From Methanococcoides sp052057775 (lineage in GTDB: Archaea > Halobacteriota > Methanosarcinia > Methanosarcinales > Methanosarcinaceae): a DNA stretch of 64,000 bases. Location: NCBI RefSeq assembly GCF_052057775.1, contig NZ_CP195121.1:1922001-1986000 (forward strand), written 5' to 3'. Shown piece by piece: positions 13,002 to 20,430 of this stretch; the first letter of the stretch is position 1; every line of letters starts with the position of its first letter. Both the position numbers and the translations under genes were made by a program. The notes under the pieces were generated by a model. It ran no database searches and was not told the origin of the DNA. It worked only from the letters and a program-made list of their open reading frames with translations.

Positions 13002-16000
13002 TTAGACCCACCTCAGCATTCCATCTTCAGTCTCGATAATTCGACTGGTACCCATCAAGAATTCAATCGGACCTTTAGGATTAGCAATACCGTGTGTTCT
13101 ACAGGCTTCGACTGCCTCGTTGTGAGACATAGGTTTTGTCAAAAGCTTCTGTAGGAAGGCCTTGGTCTCAGGCCTTACTCCTCCAACGCGATCATCTGCA
13201 GTTTTTGATTGGTCGGAAGATACGTCAGGATTCGTCACGGTAGGGATTTTGCCCTGACGAGCTTTGACGTCTTGCTTGTTATCGATTTTTACAAATCCGT
13301 CAGGGTTCCAGGGTTTTTTCCCTATTGTAACATTATGTGAAGAATTATTTTTTGTATTCACATGTTTTTTATTTTGCATATTACTACAATGGGGCTTTGA
13401 ACCCTGACACCCTGACGGATTAGTCTCTTGTTCTTGATTTTTTACGTCAGGGTTAAAATCCGGAACCTTGACGGATTTAATACATACACAATTTTCCCAT
13501 GTTGTTAAGCGTTCTCCAGAAGATTCTCGTCCACCAAAATATCCAAGTTTTATGAATCTCTTCGAAAACATGTTTGCAGCAAGGGGATCAATTCCATGAC
13601 TCTGGCACCAAACAATGTACTCGTTGTACATCACCGCCTTCACTGTGTAGCTCTCTGAATAGACCACACACTCATCAGCAAACGCAGCAATGGGATCAGA
13701 ATTGATCTTGTACAGGCATCTGACTTGTTCCTGGGTAAGATTATAGCTATATTCTCCCATCTCAAGCAATCCTTTCAGTGCAGGAATCACGAGGTTCAGA
13801 AGGCCTGACAATTCCTCCTCAGTAGTGATCTTCGAAAGGATATCTCTGTCACAGTTGTCACCGATGAATTGGTTCGGGAATTCCAGCAGAATCCATCTCC
13901 TGAAGTACGCAAAGTCGTCCCCGGGAACTGGAGGAAGGTCATTTGCACTGAAGATCAATCTTGCAGTATTCTTGAACTTGAAAGGATGCTCAAATTTTCT
14001 CTGAGCTCTAATTTCTTTCTCATTACCTGTCAGCATCTTGAAGGTAGAGTTCTCATAGATCGCTCCGGATGCAAGATCTGGAAAAATGTTGGCCAACTTC
14101 CCATACAGCTCTGCAGGTGAGTAAGGATCCTTCTCAAGCATGTGTAGAGACTCACAGCTCGTATTGTGACCTCCCAGGAACTCACCCAGCATTGCCAGCA
14201 TTACGGATTTACCATTGGCACCTTTACCCAGCAGCATCACCGACTTCTCGATTCTGGTATCTGGAATCAAGCAGTATCCGATGAATTCATACATCACTTG
14301 AAAATCTTCAGGTCTCAGTACATCCTTCATGAACTGCTCAATCTTGGGACATGTTGCATCCGAATCAAATTTCACTGGAATCTGTACAATCGAGATGTTG
14401 TCGGGATTGTGCTCCTCGAGCTCACCGGTCTCAAGATTGTAGACACCATTGAGTAGATTGATGTGTCGAATGTCATGGTTTATTTGAGATCTCGGGATGA
14501 GTGTCTCCAACTGAATGAAATTGATGATCTCAGCAATGTGGTGCTTCTTGGATGCATCCCCCATAATGTTCTGCACGTTCCTGGCAATGACATCTTCACC
14601 GTTTGGAACATAGACACCATTGCAATAGTAGAAGGTCTTCTTTGTATCTTCGAATGTGATGAATCTGTCAACGGTCATCAGATGCTCGGCAAGTTTCTTG
14701 ACTCGCAACTTTCCTGATTGCGTGAAGAAAGAATCATCTTCTGCAGTTGGCTTCTCCTCTTTGAGTATGGACGACTTGAGGATCCTATTGACTTCGTTCC
14801 TCTTCAGCTGGAAGTATTCGGCTACATCGTTCTCGATGAACAGCTGCTTCATGACAGGATCCATCATCTTGAGGTCGGTCTGTATGAATCGGATTACTGC
14901 TCTGATCTTCTCTACAGTGCCCGAAGGAATGTTCTGATTACGAAGTTTGATCTCCCACACATTGTTTGAGTCCAGTTTCTCGAAGTCTTCCTTCGTGTGA
15001 TCCTGCAGGTAGTCTGCCAGATCTATCTTGTCTACACCATCAGGCCTTGGGAGTTCAATGAGTCGAACCTGAACTCCCTTTGATTCAAGGTATTCTGCAG
15101 TAGCAATTGCACCGTTCTTTCCGGTCTCGTTCTCCTCGTTGTCATTACAAACTATGACCTCGGACTTGTTCTTGACCAGCTCGTAGGCATATTCCTTCTG
15201 CGACTCTTTGATTCTGACAGTGACCGGTGAGATGCATGCCAAGCCTTCCTGGAGGACCTTGATACAATCGGTGACACCTTCAGTAATAATGACAGAATCA
15301 GCCCGCTTGATGGAGTCTTCTCCATAGAAGAAACCGTTATCAATACACTCGCTGATGTAAGGCCTCTCTTCAGTGTGGACCAGCTGCTTGAAGTATTTCC
15401 TTGTAGCTTTAGGGTCCAGATCTCTACCAATGAAGTAGACGACATTATCGCCTTTCCAGTATGGGAAGATGATGCGGCCTTTGAATATGTCTGTCAGCTT
15501 ATTCTCATTGACGTAGACCAAGCCAGACTTCTCGATGGTGTCTCTATCAAACAGATCACGCATCTCGCGCTGCATCGTATTGTCTTTCGGAGCCCAGCCT
15601 ATCATCAGCTGGTCAATCATCTCATTGGAAATACCCCACTTCTCGTGAATGAAGTGCCGGTGTTCGTCAGTCAGATTCGAGTGATAGAATCCTGCAACTG
15701 CTCGCATGAAAGGGTAGAGCTCTGCCTTCTCACTGGCCTGCACAGGATCGTGAGTAGGCAGTTGTACTCCTGCCTTCTCAGCTGCAATGCTCAGGACTTG
15801 AGGGAAATCATCTCTGTAATTAAGGCCTTCAGTGTAAGCAATCCAGCTGAGGACATCCCCGCCATCCTCGGTAGCTGTGTTGTTGTAGATCTGCTTTTTT
15901 GGATCCACAATCAGAGATGCTCCGGACTTAGAAGTAGCAGAAGTTGCACCTCGGTAGGTGTTTCCGACTTGTTTCAGGTGGATGGTTTCGCTGATGACCT

Positions 16001-16055
16001 GGACGATATCCAGCTTTGACTTGATTTCATCTATTAATGCACGATCATAACTCAT
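13002..16055 (-). CDS. Primase-helicase fusion (TOPRIM + SF3 helicase)
   Basis: A 1017-residue replication protein. Residues 1-95 have the shape of a DnaG zinc-binding domain (IDEIKSKLDIVQVISETIHL, DGGDVLSWIAYTEG) but lack its Cys/His ligands. Residues ~100-240 are primase-like. TOPRIM follows near 255-340, with VIITEGVTDCI and acidic NDNEENE. Residues ~490-800 are a D5-type SF3 helicase with Walker A LGKGANGKS and sensor FSANDLPPVPGDD. A winged-helix part follows. The C-terminal ~120 residues contain a polar linker and a small conserved end. It primes and unwinds viral DNA. Confidence 0.85.
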   Translation of the reverse strand: MSYDRALIDEIKSKLDIVQVISETIHLKQVGNTYRGATSATSKSGASLIVDPKKQIYNNTATEDGGDVLSWIAYTEGLNYRDDFPQVLSIAAEKAGVQLPTHDPVQASEKAELYPFMRAVAGFYHSNLTDEHRHFIHEKWGISNEMIDQLMIGWAPKDNTMQREMRDLFDRDTIEKSGLVYVNENKLTDIFKGRIIFPYWKGDNVVYFIGRDLDPKATRKYFKQLVHTEERPYISECIDNGFFYGEDSIKRADSVIITEGVTDCIKVLQEGLACISPVTVRIKESQKEYAYELVKNKSEVIVCNDNEENETGKNGAIATAEYLESKGVQVRLIELPRPDGVDKIDLADYLQDHTKEDFEKLDSNNVWEIKLRNQNIPSGTVEKIRAVIRFIQTDLKMMDPVMKQLFIENDVAEYFQLKRNEVNRILKSSILKEEKPTAEDDSFFTQSGKLRVKKLAEHLMTVDRFITFEDTKKTFYYCNGVYVPNGEDVIARNVQNIMGDASKKHHIAEIINFIQLETLIPRSQINHDIRHINLLNGVYNLETGELEEHNPDNISIVQIPVKFDSDATCPKIEQFMKDVLRPEDFQVMYEFIGYCLIPDTRIEKSVMLLGKGANGKSVMLAMLGEFLGGHNTSCESLHMLEKDPYSPAELYGKLANIFPDLASGAIYENSTFKMLTGNEKEIRAQRKFEHPFKFKNTARLIFSANDLPPVPGDDFAYFRRWILLEFPNQFIGDNCDRDILSKITTEEELSGLLNLVIPALKGLLEMGEYSYNLTQEQVRCLYKINSDPIAAFADECVVYSESYTVKAVMYNEYIVWCQSHGIDPLAANMFSKRFIKLGYFGGRESSGERLTTWENCVCIKSVKVPDFNPDVKNQEQETNPSGCQGSKPHCSNMQNKKHVNTKNNSSHNVTIGKKPWNPDGFVKIDNKQDVKARQGKIPTVTNPDVSSDQSKTADDRVGGVRPETKAFLQKLLTKPMSHNEAVEACRTHGIANPKGPIEFLMGTSRIIETEDGMLRWV

Positions 16056-16747
16056 GCAAGGACCTCACTCATCGTAGTCGGCTCACACTTCGGCAAATCA
16101 AGACCCGGAATTACCTTGTCATAGTTTTTTATGACCCACTGCTTCACCATCGATCTGTAGATCGTTGCAGCTGCTTTCCTGGACCCGCAGAAGAATATTG
16201 GAGCTCCGCGTGCAGACAGTGACGCAATAGCTCCGATCTTCTCATTGATGAGTGGTCTGTCATCCGGAGCATTCGGTGGCCTGTAGTTCAGGAACTCCAT
16301 AATGTCACATTCTGCGAAGATCCGGAACTGATTAAATCTGTGATTATCTTCGAACCTCTGGATTTCTCTGTAGAGGCGTTCCCTGTGGTCGCGATTCATG
16401 AGCGTGCCGTAGAGGTCCTGACAAGTCTTCCTCTCAACTACCAAACCTGCAAAGCACTGATCAAAAGGCTTCGAACCATTCACGAAGAATACATAGTCGC
16501 CTACTTGGTCGAAGGTTGTGGTTTTTTTGGGCAACATTGGTCTGGTAGGGAGTCCGATCTCCTCCTCACTCCATGGCAACTGCTCATTGTTGGCAACGAA
16601 GATGGTGATGTCCAGACGGTCATACCATCCATGCAGCTGGCCTCTCAGACGATTCTGCAGACGAGCTTCAGCTTCTGTACCTTTGTATTCCTGAATCTCA
16701 TGGTGTAGCTGAGTGATCTCCTCTTCGTAATCCTGGCGGGATTTCAT
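16052..16747 (-). CDS. ERCC4/XPF-type nuclease
   Basis: A 231-residue protein overlapping the primase-helicase start by four bases (ATGA). The N-terminal 30 residues form a coiled coil. The middle carries the ERCC4 nuclease pattern: GDYVFFVN, then VVERKTCQDLYGTL with the E-R-K triad and a downstream Asp, then RLYREIQRF. Known members cut branched or flapped DNA (XPF, Mus81, Hef). Lying in the same operon as the Bet annealase, it may process recombination or replication branches. No helix-hairpin-helix is evident, so it may be a nuclease domain alone. Confidence 0.75.
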   Translation of the reverse strand: MKSRQDYEEEITQLHHEIQEYKGTEAEARLQNRLRGQLHGWYDRLDITIFVANNEQLPWSEEEIGLPTRPMLPKKTTTFDQVGDYVFFVNGSKPFDQCFAGLVVERKTCQDLYGTLMNRDHRERLYREIQRFEDNHRFNQFRIFAECDIMEFLNYRPPNAPDDRPLINEKIGAIASLSARGAPIFFCGSRKAAATIYRSMVKQWVIKNYDKVIPGLDLPKCEPTTMSEVLA

Positions 16748-16959
16748 CAGAGTCCTCCCTCAAAATACATCCACACCGTCACCATCAAACACATCACTGT
16801 GAATGCAATCAGAGTGCAGATGATAATCATCTTGTCACATGTGGAAATGGCATTCTCATCATTTGGCAGCTGTACTCTGCACGACCTATACATTGACTGC
16901 CAACTACATCCCTGGTCATCGGAATCTTCAAAAGAATAAAGGGAATAGAGAGGTTTCAT
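16747..16959 (-). CDS. Small single-pass membrane protein
   Basis: A 70-residue protein. ATG 16959 overlaps the upstream stop (ATGA) with GGAGG nearby, and its own stop overlaps the next start (TGATG). The N-terminal 45 residues are polar, with several Tyr, Ser and three Cys. A hydrophobic segment (MIIICTLIAFTVMCLMVTVW) near the C-terminus would anchor it in the membrane. A longer frame upstream exists but the coupled start is better. It is unusual in a replication operon; function unknown. Confidence 0.55.
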   Translation of the reverse strand: MKPLYSLYSFEDSDDQGCSWQSMYRSCRVQLPNDENAISTCDKMIIICTLIAFTVMCLMVTVWMYFEGGL

Positions 16960-17180
16960 CTCCTCTTCCTCCTGACTTCCCACAGTATGCACCGTGTATT
17001 CGGATCTCGGGTTACTCTTTTCAAAAACCCACGATTTGCAGCACGGTTTAACATTCCACCGTTGGTGGTCTTGAAACGTTCAGGCAAATCCTGGTGTGTG
17101 AACCGAGTGTGACCGGTCTCATCACACCATTTCAGTAGCTCGTCGATGTAGTGGCTCACGTTATTGAATTCTTCAGACAT
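16956..17180 (-). CDS. Winged-helix-like small protein, tandem copy B
   Basis: A 74-residue protein starting at ATG 17180 (TGATG overlap with the gene before it). The pattern V-x-x-Y-I-D-E-L-L-K-W-C-D-E-T-G, then TRFTHQDLPERFK, RGFLKRV and CILWEVRR, resembles a compact winged helix. The preceding gene (17180-17425) is a clear tandem paralogue aligned without gaps over about 68 residues, with roughly one third identity. A GTG at 17195 gives a longer frame, but the exact overlap favours 17180. DNA binding is plausible but unproved. Confidence 0.6.
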   Translation of the reverse strand: MSEEFNNVSHYIDELLKWCDETGHTRFTHQDLPERFKTTNGGMLNRAANRGFLKRVTRDPNTRCILWEVRRKRR

Positions 17181-17425
17181 CAACAAACGGCCCACCTCTC
17201 GACTCTTCGAATCTTCCAGACAGATACTACCGGCTTCTGACGGCGTCTGTCAACCTTGTGGAGATATCCACGGGAGACAGCTTTCTGGAATGGAGCACCA
17301 CTTTGCCTTTGCAAGCATTCTGAAAGTTCATTGTGCATGAATTCAGTCTTACCGTTTTCATCGGACCACTGCTTGAGCTATCTCATGTAGTCGTTGACAT
17401 CTTTGAATGGAGATGACATGCTCAT
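17180..17425 (-). CDS. Winged-helix-like small protein, tandem copy A, with in-frame TAG (candidate pyrrolysine)
   Basis: An 82-codon frame from ATG 17425 to TGA (17182-17180), interrupted only by TAG at codon 16 (17380-17378). The start overlaps the stop of the gene before it (ATGA) and the terminal TGA overlaps the next start (TGATG), so both ends are coupled across the TAG. The product aligns without gaps to copy B; the TAG falls opposite Glu in Y-I-D-E-L-L-K-W. After the TAG, 65 codons keep the paralogue pattern (LKQWSDENGKTEF, RGYLHKV, SVWKIRR). No called gene in the window uses TAG as stop. Pyrrolysine insertion is inferred; a nonsense mutation is the alternative. Confidence 0.65.
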
Positions 17426-17709
17426 GACATCACCTCATTCCATGGTCGAATCACAGCAACTGTCTGAGTGACAAACTTTTTCCAGTATCTACGGACTGCT
17501 CGCTCACCGTCACCTGTAGCCATGGCGAGCTCCTTGACATTGTATTCAGGATGCTCTGTATGTGCAGTGTGAATCCGGTGCATTTTTAGGATCTCATCAT
17601 GTTGTCGGATATCTGAAGTGCGAAGAGTTTCGAGCAGCTGAGCTTCTGCAAGTGTGACCTCGAGGCTCACCAATACCACCCCTTCAGCCGCCATAACTTG
17701 TGAATCCAT
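17422..17709 (-). CDS. HTH-like small protein
   Basis: A 95-residue protein. The C-terminal half (YNVKELAMATGDGERAVRRY) has the spacing of a helix-turn-helix, preceded by a helix with several His residues. Start could be the first codon at 17709 or Met6 (17694), which avoids a hydrophilic extension; the ribosome site does not decide. The stop overlaps the start of the TAG-containing gene by four bases. It belongs to the run of short early viral genes, probably a regulator or accessory factor. Confidence 0.55.
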   Translation of the reverse strand: MDSQVMAAEGVVLVSLEVTLAEAQLLETLRTSDIRQHDEILKMHRIHTAHTEHPEYNVKELAMATGDGERAVRRYWKKFVTQTVAVIRPWNEVMS

Positions 17710-17744
17710 TGACGGTGAAGTTGTTGAGCTGAGAGGTTACTCAT

Positions 17745-17921
17745 TCAGACCACCGCCTTCTCATTCTCAGGATACTCACAGTGATACGGAATCTGAGGAC
17801 CTGCATTCAGGTCAGTCTTGCAGTCGGGTCTTGCTTCGATCATCTCTTCGAAGGAGTCGTACTGTTCTCCTCTGTGATTCTTCTTGGTGGGAATGTAGAC
17901 CTTAGCTTTGAGCTTTGACAT
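17745..17921 (-). CDS. 58-residue unrecognised protein
   Basis: Starts at ATG 17921 with GGGGTG seven bases upstream, just after the stop of the preceding gene. The product begins with a basic strand (SKLKAKVYIPTKK), followed by EQYDSFEEMIEARPDC and a Pro/Tyr-containing acidic tail. No family is recognised. Length and spacing are typical of short viral operon genes. A GTG at 17930 would add three residues and overlap the upstream stop. Confidence 0.5.
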   Translation of the reverse strand: MSKLKAKVYIPTKKNHRGEQYDSFEEMIEARPDCKTDLNAGPQIPYHCEYPENEKAVV

Positions 17922-17926
17922 GTGAA

Positions 17927-18220
17927 TCACACCCCGAATGCCTGAAGCTCAGCTTGGCGAAGATCTGTTGGAGTCACCCCTGCATCTTCCATGACCGATT
18001 CTGTCAGCTGTACACTCATGTCAAGTTTGACTACCATGTTTCTCATCAGCTGCTCGTGTACCCTGTGCTTTGTGCGTGGGTCGATACACTTGCCTTCCTT
18101 CCTCAAGCAGTTGTCATACTCTTCTATGACAGCATTGACGAGGTTGATACGAAGATCTTCCACCGCAGCAAGTGCATCCCGTGGAAGTTCAAAATCTTTG
18201 AGTGATTTGCTCATCTTCAT
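17927..18220 (-). CDS. 97-residue helical protein
   Basis: A mostly helical, charged protein (LPRDALAAVEDLRINLVNAV, KHRVHEQLMRNMVVKLDMSV). The start ATG 18220 overlaps the stop of the Cys-rich gene (ATGA). It is preceded by GAGCAG rather than a strong ribosome site, so it probably depends on coupling. Located between Bet and the HTH-like gene. No function is recognised. Confidence 0.55.
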   Translation of the reverse strand: MKMSKSLKDFELPRDALAAVEDLRINLVNAVIEEYDNCLRKEGKCIDPRTKHRVHEQLMRNMVVKLDMSVQLTESVMEDAGVTPTDLRQAELQAFGV

Positions 18221-18384
18221 TGCTGCTCACACTCCTTGATTGGAATCATGTTTCCTGGAACCTTGCCAGTAATCCCACAGGTTGACATGTTCCGCTTACC
18301 TCGACTTGTCTCCACTTCCTTGGTGACAAGATGAGGACAACGGCGAGCTCTACAGCCGACTACAGACATGTAAGGACTGGACAT
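18217..18384 (-). CDS. Cys-containing 55-residue protein
   Basis: Starts at ATG 18384, sharing a base with the Bet stop (TGATG), and ends overlapping the next start (ATGA). The sequence has Cys in VVGCRARRCPHLV, STCGITGK and KECEQQ. Four Cys plus one His could bind a zinc ion, giving a small zinc-ribbon-like fold. It is basic in the first half, which suits nucleic acid contact. Too short for a family call, but the overlaps on both sides support it. Confidence 0.5.
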   Translation of the reverse strand: MSSPYMSVVGCRARRCPHLVTKEVETSRGKRNMSTCGITGKVPGNMIPIKECEQQ

Positions 18385-19274
18385 CAGTTCTCACCTGCCT
18401 GATCCATTTCAGAAGAGTCATAACACCCACCAAGATCACTTGGGAATGCTTCACGGAGAGCTTGAACAAGAGCTACTTTCCTGATCATCGTAGCTGGGAT
18501 CTTTGCCCATGATGACTTCCCAGTATTGTACTCAGCCATGGATACTTCAGCTACGAAGGGGATGCTACGATCCTTCCTGTACACTTTCGCCCATCCACCA
18601 AGTAACTCCTCGCCTTTCATCATGAAGGTGCCTTCCCGACGGGTTGCCTCAAAGAAATAATCCTCTTCGGTATCGGCTTTGTTTGATTTGACAATGATAC
18701 CAGCTTCGAAACCATCGAAAGCAGGATTGTCCTCAGCCTTCTTCGTAAACGAATCCTTGCCCACGACCAGAGTGGCCGGGGAGTTGTTGTATTTGATCAA
18801 GTATGCTTCTTTGATGAACGGATTCAACTTCCTGTGCTCACACAGCTGCAGGAACATGAAGATTTCCTGGTCTGTAGCAGTTGGACACAGGTACTGCCTG
18901 ATGTTCTCAGAGGTAAGGTCAGGATTGGGAGCAGTTACAATATTCTTATTAGGAATCGTGACGTCTTTTATCTCGGAGGGGACTTCTTGAGCACTTTGGT
19001 CGGTCGCATCATTGGAGTCCCTCCTCTCGTCATCACTGCTTTCTGGCTGGTCGTTCAGGGCTGATTGGATCAGCTGATGGATATCACTGAGGACCTGATC
19101 TTCCGGATCATCGTCGTGATACACGTTTGTTCCGTCAAATTTGTAGTACTCCTGATTCTTGAAATTGACAACGTAGATGACATAATTCGCGTTCAACTTC
19201 CATACGCCTTTAGGATCTGGTTTGAATCCCATCAATTCTAATTGATTCCCTACTGTCTTTTCTGTAAATGCCAT
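18384..19274 (-). CDS. bet: Bet / RecT-family single-strand annealing protein
   Basis: A 296-residue protein. Residues 1-110 are variable with an acidic Ser/Asp-rich linker. From ~115 the Bet core is clear: CPTATDQEIFMFLQLCEHRK, NPFIKEAYLIKY, LVVGKDSFTKKAEDNPAFDG, GWAKVYRKDRSIPFVAEVSM, and the family-typical WAKIPATMIRKVALVQALRE with FPSDLGG at the end. Bet proteins anneal complementary single strands during viral recombination and replication. The usual partner exonuclease is not seen; a Gam-like gene lies upstream and an ERCC4 nuclease downstream. Confidence 0.9.
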   Translation of the reverse strand: MAFTEKTVGNQLELMGFKPDPKGVWKLNANYVIYVVNFKNQEYYKFDGTNVYHDDDPEDQVLSDIHQLIQSALNDQPESSDDERRDSNDATDQSAQEVPSEIKDVTIPNKNIVTAPNPDLTSENIRQYLCPTATDQEIFMFLQLCEHRKLNPFIKEAYLIKYNNSPATLVVGKDSFTKKAEDNPAFDGFEAGIIVKSNKADTEEDYFFEATRREGTFMMKGEELLGGWAKVYRKDRSIPFVAEVSMAEYNTGKSSWAKIPATMIRKVALVQALREAFPSDLGGCYDSSEMDQAGEN

Positions 19275-19276
19275 AC

Positions 19277-19639
19277 TTACTCACCTGCCTTGATTGTCAC
19301 ATTTGCCTGTACCATCGTCTCCTTCCTGAACTGGAACAACTCTTCGTGACCTGCAGCTGCATAGCCTTCGAGAGCCTTGTTGTCCCAGGAATAGCGTGGG
19401 TACGCTTTGCGGAATGTAGCTTTACCGAAGTCGCCCTTGAAGGATGCCTGATTCTCCAGAACAGCTTCACGAATGACCTCTTCCTGCTCTTGGATCTGTG
19501 CTACAAAAGGATCCATGATCTCACGCATCTCTGACTCAAGCGCATCCATCTGTGACTTCATAGGAGCAACTGCCACCTGCATCTCCTGTTTCAGAGACAT
19601 GATCTTTGCAAATGCCTGGTCAATTTCTTCAGGGCTCAT
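19277..19639 (-). CDS. Gam-like / recombination-associated coiled-coil protein
   Basis: A 120-residue protein directly upstream of bet. Residues 1-65 form a coiled coil (MSLKQEMQVAVAPMKSQMDA, IQEQEEVIREAVLEN). The C-terminal part shows KAYPRYSWDNKALEGYAAAG and LFQFRKET, a pattern seen in phage proteins next to RecT/Bet and in Gam-type host-nuclease inhibitors. It probably protects viral ends or assists annealing. The start ATG 19639 overlaps the preceding gene stop (ATGA). The exact family is not certain. Confidence 0.6.
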   Translation of the reverse strand: MSPEEIDQAFAKIMSLKQEMQVAVAPMKSQMDALESEMREIMDPFVAQIQEQEEVIREAVLENQASFKGDFGKATFRKAYPRYSWDNKALEGYAAAGHEELFQFRKETMVQANVTIKAGE

Positions 19640-19941
19640 GCTTCCACCCCGCCGGTGTAATCAAAAACAGTGTAGATGGCCATACCCGGAGTCGAGTACC
19701 TGAACTTCTCAATACGCTCATTCGTATCAATGTAGTGACAGATTGGAGCCATCATCCAGTTAGGCAGGTGGCCTGTCAGAAGTACAGCCTGTCTGTCGTG
19801 TACCAGTTTATTTTCTATCCACTCAATGACGCTGCCGACATCGTTGGTTTCAAACATTCTCTTCCCACGTTCCTTGATCGTGCCAATCTCCTTAGGGAGA
19901 CGGTCCAGATCAACCAAGATTTCTATTTCGTCTGCTGACAT
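19636..19941 (-). CDS. Csx3-like protein, possible viral ring nuclease
   Basis: A 101-residue protein, first of the recombination operon, starting at ATG 19941 after GAGAGGAGTAAAAGT. The C-terminal half has AVLLTGHLPNWMMAPICHYI, then FRYSTPGMAIYTVF. The G-x-x-P-x-W pattern with a His seven residues after Trp, followed by a Gly-containing strand, resembles CRISPR-associated Csx3, a cyclic oligoadenylate-degrading protein. The Asp-Pro-Arg motif expected after the His strand is not seen, so activity may differ. Similarity is by memory of the family pattern and needs a profile search. Confidence 0.4.
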   Translation of the reverse strand: MSADEIEILVDLDRLPKEIGTIKERGKRMFETNDVGSVIEWIENKLVHDRQAVLLTGHLPNWMMAPICHYIDTNERIEKFRYSTPGMAIYTVFDYTGGVEA

Positions 19942-20117
19942 ACTTTTACTCCTCTCGACTGCCTCAGCTAATCGTTTTTAAGCAGTCAAGGAAGCCAAGC
20001 CCGAGAATCGAACTCGAAACAGCACATGAGTGAGAGGATGCTGTTCACCAGACATGGCAGGGTGTGCAGGCAGTTTGTGGGGATGGTGTAGAACAGGGAA
20101 CTGCCTGCAAATGGGAG
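19942..20117 (-). other. Gene-free leader with hairpins and a tRNA T-arm-like segment
   Basis: No gene fits this interval. On the minus strand it holds, in order, a hairpin with perfect 11-bp arms (20099-20109 with 20065-20075), a stretch with GTTCGATTC in T-arm context (19997-20016), and a 6-bp hairpin (19982-19987 with 19957-19962) just before the ribosome site of the Csx3-like gene. It may be a structured leader or a remnant of a tRNA or attachment site. I could not fold a complete tRNA. Confidence 0.45.
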
Positions 20118-20261
20118 TCACAGTGAGTCTTGAACCTCATCTGTAACACTATGAATTGATTCGCGGACCGCTCCCCAGTTGATATTACCTTCCTCGTCAG
20201 AACAGCGACAGAGTGTACCATTATTGAAGAGGAATCGTTTTTCAGATTCAGTCAGATTCAT
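20118..20261 (-). CDS. 47-residue protein
   Basis: A short gene with GGAGG seven bases before ATG 20261. The start overlaps the previous stop (TAATG). Product: MNLTESEKRFLFNNGTLC, then CSDEEGNINWGAVRESI and an acidic end. Two Cys close together might bind metal. No family is recognised. Good ribosome site and coupling support it. Confidence 0.5.
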   Translation of the reverse strand: MNLTESEKRFLFNNGTLCRCSDEEGNINWGAVRESIHSVTDEVQDSL

Positions 20262-20428
20262 TATCGAGCCTCCAGAATCCTCTTCACATTCCGTGCCATC
20301 CGCTGAAGTCCAGGTGATTCAGTATGCTCAAGCATCTCGCCAAATTCAGCCCAATATTCCTCAGCTGCTTCGTAGAGATCATCGGGAATTTCGAGTTGCT
20401 GTGTTTGTGGGACCGTAAGTGTTGGCAT
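20261..20428 (-). CDS. 55-residue helical protein
   Basis: Starts at ATG 20428 after AGGTGGGGATAATC, just past the stop of the ribbon-helix-helix gene. The first strand (TLTVPQTQQLEIPDDLYEAA) followed by helices looks like an antitoxin or RHH-type N-terminus, but no motif is definite. The stop shares bases with the next start. It belongs to the early viral operon controlled from the 20.8-kb switch. Confidence 0.5.
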   Translation of the reverse strand: MPTLTVPQTQQLEIPDDLYEAAEEYWAEFGEMLEHTESPGLQRMARNVKRILEAR

Positions 20429-20430
20429 GA

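Noticed and set aside
13190..13470. Repeated CTGACGGAT/GTCAGGGTT words in the 3' part of the primase-helicase gene
   Set aside because: They fall in the low-complexity linker and encode repeated Asn-Pro-Asp type residues in frame; no regular spacing or symmetry, so no separate DNA element is claimed.
19990..20060. Possible tRNA gene on the minus strand (GTTCGATTC in a T-arm-like setting)
   Set aside because: The acceptor arms pair only partly, the anticodon stem cannot be formed around a 7-base loop and no D-arm is found. Kept only as a structured region or remnant.
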